A stretch of 64,000 bases of DNA from Crocodylus rhombifer (taxonomy: Eukaryota; Chordata; Crocodylia; Crocodylidae). Below, in pieces: positions 55,455 through 64,000 of this stretch; position 1 is the first letter of the stretch, and every line of letters starts with the position of its first letter. A program made the translations under genes and the position numbers. The notes under the pieces are model-generated. The model searched no databases. It was not told the DNA's origin and saw only the letters and a list, made by a program, of their open reading frames with translations. The stretch covers positions 500,437 through 564,436 of the forward strand of contig JAVSML010024366.1 in NCBI GenBank assembly GCA_038503035.1, in the 5' to 3' direction.

Positions 55455-55590
55455 AGTACTGTTGTAGTTGTGATGGTCCAGAAAATAAGTGAGAAGCAAG
55501 GGTTGGGGGGTGGGGGGTGCTGATATTTTCTTTTTGGGCTAGCTGTAGTTGGGAGAGTTCCTATGGAGTTCCCCTGAGACAAAGTCTTCT
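55455..55590 (+). repeat. Dispersed repeat, second nearby copy of the 17.5-kb tail family
   Basis: CTGTTGTAGTTGTGATGGTC then AAATAAGTGAGAAGCAAGGG and GATATTTTCTTTTTGGGCTA parallels the 54.8-kb copy in the same order and spacing, with a G-rich expansion (GGGGGGTGGGGGGTG). Confidence 0.6.
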
Positions 55591-56761
55591 ATCTTGGGAA
55601 CCTGCAGATGGCCAACCCTATTGTCCCACATTAAGTACCTGTGAAATATCCATGTTAACACTTTGCTCCATTACAATCACAGCTAATTCAAGTTAATTGC
55701 CATTCAAACTGAGAGTGTAAACAACTGTCCTGAACCTGTTTTAATGTGAGTGAAATCAGCCCTGGATTAATCCCTACTTCTGTGTTCAGCCTGGAAAAGA
55801 GTAAACCAAACTGATGCATGGTGATTGGAAAGGCCAACAAGGCAGTGCAATAGGCACTGGAAATACATACTATATTATTGGTAGTTCTTTGACTTGTGAA
55901 GAGCATATTATAACAGTAATTGCTACACACTTCTTCAAGTCCATTTGCTATAAATAATTAAAAGCAGAAAAAAAGGTTTTGAAAACAAGCCTAGAAGGAA
56001 AGAGAGAATTCATAATTCATAATGGTACTATACCTTACATAAAAACTATCAGGTAGATTGTCAGAATGTGCATTGAATATGAACTGAAACTCATATCTTG
56101 CCAGCAGTAATGTACAACAGTGCAAGGGCAACACTAGGAACAATATTATATTAGGGTTCAGAAGAAAGGCGTAATTTGTTTTAAATATTTAGTTACATTG
56201 ATTTTGTTTCTTTATACTCCTGGACTTCTTTCCCCCCAAGAAATAACTTAATGTTTACATAGCTTTAGTTTTGACCTGTTTAGTTAGAAACATCAGGCAG
56301 ATTCTTAAGATAACCTGACTAGGCAGGTCATCATAAAAACAAAAACAAGAAGCTGCAGTTAAGCTTAGTAGGCTCTGAGTTTTTCACTTTAAATCATACC
56401 AAATTATGCAGCTGATAAGCCACAGACCTTTTCACTTTTACTTTGCAACACTTGCTTATTCTCTGCATTATATGCTGATAGACTTTGGGGAACTGGGCAT
56501 GCCATTTTTAAAACATAGCAACATGTAATTTACTTGGCATTGCAGTAACACATGATTATCAGATGTCCTTCTATTTCTTTGTAATAACTTGTCATTTTCT
56601 CTGTCCTGCAGGGTTCAGGTTAAAAAAAACATGGGTATTACTGTTCTGGACCATATATTTTGACCTGATTCAAATATTCAAATTCAGTAGTTATAGAATC
56701 TAGCACCTTGCTTGATATCTGCAAAGTGATGCATTTGTAAAGGTTAGGATAACCCATAAAT
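55591..56761. other. AT-rich interval, nothing recognised
   Basis: No gene, familiar repeat or strong secondary structure found. Confidence 0.5.
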
Positions 56762-57175
56762 TCTGGGGTGGGCATGATACAGCTTGTGGGTTGGATCTGA
56801 ACCACCAACTGGTTGTATCTGCCTCGTGGATGGGTGGCCACCAACTTAGGAATCTGGCCCATTGGTGACTGGCGGCTCCAGCTGCTGTGTGATGCTGGGC
56901 AGGTGGGCAGGATGGCTTCTGCCACACAGGGTGGGCAGGTGAGATTGCTTCCACCCAGTACTGACATGGCACCATCAGCTTTGGATCCAGGTGAATGCTC
57001 CAGTCTCTATCCAGAACCTGCCAAGTGCATCCACAGTTGACATTGGCATGCACCCAGGACTGCTTTCATCATGTTTGGTGGGTGGTGGCACAAGCTGTGG
57101 ATGGGGCTTGCAGGTTCCAGGTGAGGATTGGTTTTGGGGTGTGCTATAGCTCCAGGCCAGAGGTCAGGGAGGGAG
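56762..57175. mobile_element. Probable hAT-derived fragment
   Basis: CTGGGGTGGGCATGATACAG CTTGTGGGTTGGAT-type text follows the hAT terminal consensus seen at 58.8 kb (GGGTGGGCAAAATATGACCC then CACAGGCTG). The interior is GC-rich up to about 57175. The opposite end and target duplication are not identifiable. Confidence 0.48.
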
Positions 57176-58147
57176 GGAGTTAGATAGAAGATCAGTAAGT
57201 TGTTTGAATGTGCTGAAACTATTTACTTAGTGAATAATTCTGCACCTATGCAATAAATGAGGACTGTGTCATTGATTTCAATGGGAGCAATATCAAAGTT
57301 GGAATGTCGTGATAATACTAACAATACTTCTGAATTTTAGCTAATTTTTTAAGAGAAATGTAAATATATATGGAGATAGAACATAATTTTTGAGTGATTA
57401 TTTTCCTTGGTCCTCTGTGTTATATCTTCTATTTATGTTGTCATGATATGACTATATAACCCTATTCTTTATAAAGAAAAATGTATTCAAGCATGTAATT
57501 TGGAAGTAATGTCATGAGCATCACGTCAAAAGGAAAGGGAAATTCAACTCAAATTTGAACTTGCTGTGAAGGCTTAGTTTAATTTCACTGAATTTTCATA
57601 TTTCTCCTAGTGCCGATAGGGATGTAATAGACTGGGCAAGGTGTTTTGTCTCTTTAGAGACGTGTCTTGGAGCTTCACTCTGAAATTGGGCTGAAAGTCA
57701 CCTTGAGGCCACTCAGCAATTAATATATATCTGATCATTTGAGCTGAGGAGTCAAAGGCAACTGGATATGACAGTATGCACATCACTCCCATCTGTGCTT
57801 TAACCATGCCAAACTAAGAGAAAAATGGATGGCAAATCTCAGGTGGAACTTTGGCTTGCAGACTGTGATACTCCCAGCTGGAAACAGTGAGTTAAATCTT
57901 CAGATAATGTAAATCTATCAAGTTCCATAAAATGAAGGAAAAGGCGAAAGTGCATAAATGCATAATCCTTGAGAATCTGGTCTGCCATACTTGTGTTATT
58001 TATATCACCATTCATTCATCCAATTAGCATGAAACAAGTGGGACTGCTTTGTTTCATGTAGCTATGACTCAGGAACAAAAACTTTTCCAGTGATAAATGG
58101 AGCTTCTGTTATACCATTTTCTATAACAATGTACACTCTTGAATTTT
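57176..58147. other. AT-rich interval, nothing certain
   Basis: GTCATTGATTTCAATGGGAG near 57268 resembles part of the palindromic MITE at 58.15 kb, but only about 20 bp match. Confidence 0.45.
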
Positions 58148-58297
58148 AACTAAGACTCTGATTCAATAAAGCACTTAACTGTGTGTTTCATGTAAGTCAA
58201 TTGGGCAAAGCACTTAAGCATGTGCTTAAGTACCACTAAATTGAATTTTAAGTGATTTAAATGATTTGCTGAGTAGGGGTCTAAGATTTTAATATCA
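58148..58297. mobile_element. Palindromic MITE of an old amniote family
   Basis: The left half, GATTCAATAAAGCACTTAAC, and the right half ending GATTTGCTGAGTAGGGGTC are inverted relatives. The centre has CAAAGCACTTAAGCATGTGC TTAAG. This pattern (GATTCAGCAAAGCACTTAAG with its complement) is a widespread small palindromic element in reptile and bird genomes. Diverged; the family name is not recalled with confidence. Confidence 0.6.
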
Positions 58298-58798
58298 TAA
58301 GGCATCTTCTGATGAGACCGCAGTCTCAGCAACCCAGTGACTTTAGTACACAAGAATAAAGCGTGTTCACATTTATAGTCCAACTTACTTTTACTGGAAC
58401 ATTCAGGCTTCTATAGCTAAGCATCTATTATCTCTTCTTTCCATAATAAAACACTACGCTGAAGGTTTGCAATTCATTTCTAGATTGTTGCTCCAGCATA
58501 TGGCTTGACACCCAACAATTTCACGTAGGAATGAATGTGTGACAAGTTTAGTTTATTCTATTTATTTTAAAGCTGTAAATTTAGTATAAGTTCACCAATA
58601 TACAGATTCCTTAAGCATTATAACTTAAAGGAAACTTATAGTGAAATGCAGCTGAATAAAATTTCAGTAGACTTGTCCATTTTTCAGAGTTCACTATATT
58701 TATAGGGTAGAGCTACATTAGTCTTGAGAATTCTTCCATGCATCATTGCATTATCACTAGTACAAACTCTGCTAGTCACAGCACTATAATACTTACAA
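58298..58798. other. AT-rich interval, nothing recognised
   Basis: No feature identified. Confidence 0.5.
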
Positions 58799-60308
58799 CA
58801 AGGGTGGGCAAAATATGACCCACAGGCTGTATCCAGCCCACCAGGCCATTCTATCCAGCCCGTGGGGCCCCTAAAAAATTAGAAAATTAATACTTACCTT
58901 ACCCTGGCTCCTGTCAAAAATGACATGAGACAGGGGAAGTAAGACCCAAGGGAAGCCCCAGCAGGTTCCTGGAAAAACAGGGCCTACCTGGCTCTGCCCC
59001 CTGCCTAGCAGAGGCTTCTGGCTTGGGGTCATGGGGATGTTCATGCCTGTACCAGAGCAGGAAATTCAGGTAAGAAGTGGGGGCAGAGGAGAGGCAGGGG
59101 AGGAGCACAGTAATCACCCCAGTTCTCGGGGCTGGGTCAGTTCCTGCTGAGTTCTATAGTCCAGCCATGCAGCCAGGAGATGTGATGCAAGGCGGCCAGT
59201 GGGTTGACAGCAAAGTGGGGAAAGTGGTGGAGGGGGACAGGGGGAGTGGAAGCAAGTGGTGTGCCATGCAGGAGTGTGGGGCCTGCACCAGTGTCCTGGG
59301 GCCCAAAGCCGGGTAGGGGCTGGCAGGGGTCTATGGAGCCAGGCTTGGCTGCCAGCAGAGAGAGAGGGAAGCTGGCCAATGGCTTGGTGGCTTTGGTCTG
59401 GCTGTGGTGCACCTTGGGCCCTTGTGGTGCCCCTTGGGGCTGCAGGTGCGGTTGTGGTGGCTGTGGGGCTTTGTGATGGCGGTCGCAGTGGAGGAGGGGG
59501 ATGAGGCAATTTTGGTGGCTGCCACCTTCTCCTTACTGCTGCGCTTATGGAGGTGCTTTAGGTGCTGCTCACAGGAGTAGCTGCTGCTGCCATGGTGCTC
59601 CCACCATGCCTGGCAGCTATCCTCTTCCTCCCCATGCAGCTGCCACCACTGGGCCTACACCTTCTCCTGCAGCTGCTGGCTCCATAGATCCCTGCCAGCC
59701 CCAACCCAGCTCTTGGTCCCAGGACACTGGGGTAGGCCCCATGCTTCTGCACACTGCTTGGTTCCATCCCCCCCGCAACCCCACTGCCACTTTCCCTACT
59801 TTGCTGCCCACTTGCCGGCATCCTCGCACAATACCTTACCCACACACACATCCACACAAACCCCCATACCCACCCACCCACAGCTCCCCACAAGCCCCAC
59901 ACTCACCCACCCATACCCCAACACTCCTGCACACCCTACACAATATACATCCGTAAGACTGAATTTTCAGCTATTATGCAATCACTTCTACATATACAGC
60001 ACAAATACAGACAAATCAGGACAAAATATATTTTAAATTAAAATACAGTATTATGAGTGTTTGATTTTTAGCATATAATTTGGTTTTTTCCCCCTAAGAT
60101 GGTAAGACCTCTTCCCTAAAGGAGTACTTCCTGTGGCAAGGGGAGAGACTTCCAGTGGCAAAAGTCAGAGGTTAGGGAGGAGACTTTGAGCCCAAGACAG
60201 CGACCAGAGGGCAGGGCACCTGTCAGGGGGCATGCTACCCATGCAACCCTTGATGGCTTGCCAAAACTCAGTAAGCGGCCCACTGCCTGAAATAATTACC
60301 TGCCCCTG
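58799..60308. mobile_element. hAT non-autonomous element with foldback core, inverted relative of the 10.2-kb copy
   Basis: It begins CAAGGGTGGGCAAAATATG and ends AATTACCTGCCCCTG, matching the ends of the 10.23-kb element in reverse. Shared inner sequence includes ACACAATATAC and the complement of GACTGCAT-like stretches around 59940-60020, and GCATGCTACCCATGCAACCC near 60230. Flanks ACTTACAA and ACTTAGGG share their first five bases, a decayed 8-bp duplication. Unlike the 10.2-kb copy it contains a GC-rich inverted duplication: 59185-59345 pairs with about 59675-59830 (GGGGCTGGCAGGGGTCTATG against the complement of CATAGATCCCTGCCAGCCCC). No transposase. Confidence 0.85.
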
Positions 60309-61247
60309 ACTTAGGGTCTTATATTGACAATAGTTTCACTACTATATTCTGTAACTTTAATCAGAGCAGGTCTAGATATCTTGATTTTAACAATGCTTGC
60401 AGATGTGTGAACCTAGTCCACGCTAGGATGATTGTTAGTGCTATCTCCAGTGAAGCTGAAACAGTAAAATTCAAGGGGAGAAGGGGCTTTCTTCTCTTTT
60501 TAACAAGGGATAATTAAGTTTTACTCTTCTATATTCCTGCTAATCCCCTGAGAATACAGCTGTTATTACTTAAATAGTGAGGTGATGGGAAAGGGACATT
60601 GCCAAACTGATAAGTTTTTCATGGGTAAAGTAAAAATCAAGCTGGTATTGTTCTATGCATGAAAAGTAAAATGATCCTGTCTTGATCCCAATCTTCCTAT
60701 AGCAATTCCTAGACAGAAAATAAGAGGAACCAGTCATCTCAAAGTTACTATCCATGTATTCCAGAGCTCATCTTCCAAATAAAAGGCACTTTCCTTCTTG
60801 AACTTGTGTATAGTTCCTTTTAGTTGGAGGATGGGTCACAAAGGCATGTGATTAGTGATGGCTGATTTTTTTTCCAGTGAAAATAGCTCCCATTTTAAAA
60901 CTCAAATGGAATGCTTGTTCTGAGGAAACCTTCCAAATAACATGGAAAATGTGGATAAAATATTGACAAAAAGTTGTTTGAGCATTGCTAGTCCAAAGGA
61001 AAATTAAGTATCCTTGGCCCTCTGAGGATATGAGCTTAGGCTCAGTAAAACTTACCAGTCAATGATGTGAATCACAGGATTTAGTCCATCCTGGTTCAAT
61101 TAGTGGTGTAACTGCAGATCCTGAAGTCTAGGAGAAGTCTAAAATCTAAGGGAGAAGGAGGAGTTTATTGAAAATGGTCAGAGGGAGACATTGTACTCCT
61201 GTCTCCCAGGAAGTAAAGTGAGACCTACACATGTATTTCACCTATGC
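60309..61247. other. AT-rich interval, nothing recognised
   Basis: No gene, familiar repeat or strong secondary structure found. Confidence 0.5.
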
Positions 61248-61575
61248 CAGGGGTATCAAATATACCCCAGGCCCTGGGCCACTCTGGATAATGGACCCTC
61301 TTCTCTGACCAGATCTGCAGGGCCTACAGCACATGCAGAGGGACTGGGGTGGGTGGTAGTGCAGGTCTGCCTGGGGGTGTAGAGTGAGGGCTGTATCTGT
61401 ACAGCCCTTACTCTCTAGCCCCCCCCCAGCCACCAGTGGCTATTTCACTTGATGCTTAGAGACCCTGAATTGTGTGACAGGCCATGCCCCCCTCCTTCTT
61501 GTAGCCCACTGGACTACCAGTGTGCCAGATGGAACGGTCTGGCCTGCAGGCTGACACCTGTGTTTGACATCTATG
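61248..61575. mobile_element. Small hAT-like MITE
   Basis: Starts CAGGGGTATCAAATATACCC and ends GTGTTTGACATCTATG. The complement of the end, CATAGATGTCAAACAC, roughly mirrors the start, as in hAT elements with CAGGGGTGTCAAA termini. GCCCTGGGCC and GGCCTGCAGGC flank inside each end. No matching target duplication was found. About 330 bp, no coding content. Confidence 0.5.
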
Positions 61576-63495
61576 GCACTAAGCAGTCATCAAACAGTGA
61601 AAATTTTACTACACTCCTAGCCTCAGTTCAACTGAGCAACCCAAGTGTAAAAGAGCAAACTGCTAACCAATTTTGTCAGAGATCTAAAATGTGGAACTCT
61701 TACGTAAACTACACAAAGCCACTTTTGGATAAGAACGCTTTTAAACACAATTTGACCTTCTTTGCCGAAAAGGTAAAATGTTTTCTTACTGTATTTACAC
61801 ACAACATCTAAATCAATGCCTTAGCTCAAAAGGTGAAAAGGTTAAGAAAAGAACTGAGTCCAACAACACATTTTCATATTTTGATCTCAAGTGACTTTTC
61901 CTGACTATGGATTTTTAAGCAGTTTGCATTAGATGCTCAAATTGATTTTTTTTCCTGAGATACTAGCACAGAAATCATGGAAAACAGCACAAATTTGGGG
62001 AGTTAAATAACTGAAAGCAATCACTGAAAAAAAAAAATCTAATAAAAAATTCAGTAATCCTAGCTGTTTATGTAAGACTTAATTCTGAATATTTATATGA
62101 GCAACATCAAATGCAGATTGTGATAGACTAAGTCCCAAAGAAGCAAAGCTTACTCTGAAGGCTACAAGATACTGCTCTGTTGAGCAGACAAATTCTGCCT
62201 TAAAAGAATTCAGCAACAAAACCTGACACATGGAAAATCCATGTGACTCCACATTTGCTCAGGAAAGAAAAGAACTCTACATGGCAGCTGGTTTCCTGGG
62301 CAACTCTGTAGCTCTGATAATTTAAATGAAATACCAGAGAATCTTTCTTAAAATCTGTCTGGAGCCATATATTTTCAATAAAAGGGTGAGTTAGTATGTG
62401 TGCATTGTTGCATTATTGAATGTTATAGTGTTTATCTAACTGTTCTTGGGTGAATTAGAAGTAGAAGGAGAGATCCTTCAAAGACTTCATAGTCTTCTGC
62501 TCCTTTCCCTTCCTCAGTATGAGGTGGCTCTGTCTGGGTTACACTTGTACATAGCTTTAGTTATTTTTCTGTGGGGGGAAGTTGTCTACATACTTCTTTC
62601 ATCCCTTATTATTTTAGTAATAGTAGACGTCTCAGAAAAAAGGTCTTACAGAATGCTACAAAATATTCAAATACCAGGTTAGACTGATTTCACATAGTGA
62701 CTTCTTTATAAGACAAGTAACAGTTAGTTGTGTTTTCTGTGCAGGATTAATAGGAATAAACAATAATAGAAAACTAAATTTTAAATTTAGTCATGTATTA
62801 TCTGTAGATGCACAGAAGATGATCTGATAAATAAGTGCCTCTTATACCATCACTTTTCATAAAATAATTTCATTAATGTCACCCATAAATGACAAATGAA
62901 AATGATTACCACAGGCCAAGACAGTCATATTTTGTTTACCATGTTTGCAATTAAGTCATTCTAAACATGGGTTTCATGGAAATATTGCTATCTCAGAAAG
63001 AAAAATGTCAGTTCAAAATGTTTTATAGATTATTAGAGTACAAAAAACTCATGTTAAAAGAAAAGATGACATACCAGCTGTTTCACTACTAGGATGATTG
63101 TTTTTATAATTTATCTAATCCAATTTTAACCCAAGTGGTATCAAAGAAAAAAGGATCATTCAGCTCCCTAGTGAAGTGTCATGATGTATGTAGAGCTATT
63201 TTAAAATAAGTTTGCTAACATTTCAGTGGTTTTACTTTTCCTTCTTTACTTCTTGGCTTTTTGCAAATATTCTACCATATCAAGTTGACTTGTTGAAACA
63301 CTCACAGAAATTCACAGAATTAAGTTAATTTTAAATAAAGAGAGGAGATATATTTTCCCCTTACTGAAAGCTGCTTCTAACAGTTGCATTCATCCAGTTA
63401 GGAATATCACATGTGTGTGTTTTATTTAAAAAAATACCTTTTCAGTATTCAAAAAGAATTTTACAAACAACATGTACACCAAGAGGTGCTCACAC

Positions 63496-63535
63496 CAATT
63501 ATTTGGAGAGACCGTCAATTATTTGGAGGAACCGT
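63496..63535. repeat. 20-bp tandem duplication
   Basis: CAATTATTTGGAGAGACCGT at 63496-63515 is followed directly by CAATTATTTGGAGGAACCGT, differing at two positions. Confidence 0.92.
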
Positions 63536-63636
63536 TTAGAATAATTAATACATTTGAGGAAATCATACTAAACGGACAGTTATGGGGAGAGGAGGTTGGC
63601 TTTTTGTGAAACTGGTGTTAAACAACAATTTTACAT

Positions 63637-63687
63637 GCTTTGATGGAAATTCAAGACTTTTCACATGGATATAATTTCCATCAAAGC
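63637..63687. repeat. 51-bp hairpin with 15-bp perfect arms
   Basis: GCTTTGATGGAAATT and its exact complement AATTTCCATCAAAGC enclose 21 nt. No further context supports an RNA function. Confidence 0.88.
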
Positions 63688-64000
63688 TGTTATGTACTTA
63701 TGTACAGGGAATTGGGAATGTTAAAAACAATTAGCAGGTATTTTCTTTTCAATTAGAAATAAAACAAGGAAAGTTTTGTTTTCTTCTTCATCTTCCAAAA
63801 TTCATAAACATGTCAATAAATAGTGAAATGGTCTGTCACAGACATTTGCTCTTAGTTTTATCTGACTACACATACAGACATTCATTATATTAAATAATGA
63901 ATGGCTTTTGTTTCGGTGGGTTCATGAGGTTAGACCTGATTAGTAGATGCAGGCATGAGAGTTCTTTGACAAACTGGGTGTTTGAGAAGTAGGGTTAGAA

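Larger units (their letters stand above)
61576..64000. other. AT-rich interval, no gene recognised
   Basis: 2.4 kb without coding signal. It contains a 20-bp tandem duplication and one small hairpin, listed separately. Confidence 0.5.

Noticed and set aside
59114..59956. Open frames of 110-150 codons in the 58.8-kb element
   Set aside because: Composition artefacts of the G- and C-rich inverted core and CCCACA repeats.
61449..61811. 120-codon open stretch overlapping the end of a hAT-like MITE
   Set aside because: It starts in the MITE and runs into AT-rich DNA with no domain; a chance frame.

Overview
The window looks like intergenic or intronic DNA from a large sauropsid genome, most likely a crocodilian, with a turtle as the alternative. 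The argument rests on the repeats. CR1 LINEs dominate, their copies end in short TCTATGAAA-type direct repeats, and they sit among Harbinger and hAT DNA transposons and degraded endogenous retrovirus (ERV) pieces in an AT-rich background. I could not recognise any host protein-coding exon, rRNA, functional tRNA or CRISPR array. Long reading frames occur only inside transposable elements.

Layout. 1-2.75 kb is the right part of a decayed Harbinger transposon, with a nuclease remnant (+) and a Myb/SANT DNA-binding remnant (-) facing each other. A young CR1 tail follows at 2.8-3.7 kb, an unclassified LTR-like stretch at 4.6-5.75 kb, an old reverse-strand CR1 at 5.95-7.6 kb, and a non-autonomous Harbinger MITE at 7.8-8.3 kb. 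A 943-bp hAT element with a perfect 8-bp target duplication lies at 10.23-11.18 kb, and a 1.7-kb CR1 at 12.5-14.25 kb. A 303-bp near-palindrome is at 15.2 kb. From 18.2 to 21.7 kb is the gag-protease-polymerase wreck of an ERV on the minus strand. At 23.2-24.6 kb is a foldback-type element. Small hairpins, MITEs and old CR1 pieces fill 25-34 kb.

From 34.1 to 37.8 kb is a CR1 copy that retains 5' UTR, ORF1 and ORF2 but has lost the reverse-transcriptase core. A reverse-strand LTR (43.8 kb) and a 1.5-kb foldback hAT (44.65-46.2 kb) come next. The best-preserved coding sequence in the window is the CR1 ORF2 at 49.1-51.9 kb: endonuclease plus reverse transcriptase, with two apparent single-base frameshifts and a substituted catalytic glutamate. 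From 52.6 to 54.7 kb a MITE contains a CR1, which contains a solo LTR, which contains a short CR1 tail. From 56.8 kb onward there are further hAT and MITE copies, including a 1.5-kb inverted relative of the 10.2-kb hAT.

How the parts relate. The elements form parasite-host pairs. Harbinger MITEs share end sequences and a palindromic subterminal motif with the coding Harbinger copy. The hAT copies have no transposase here and must have relied on one elsewhere. CR1 copies are mostly 5'-truncated, as target-primed reverse transcription produces. I found no convincing new biological system. The most notable structures are the nested insertion at 52.6-54.7 kb, the repeated foldback cores inside non-autonomous DNA transposons, and the near-intact CR1.
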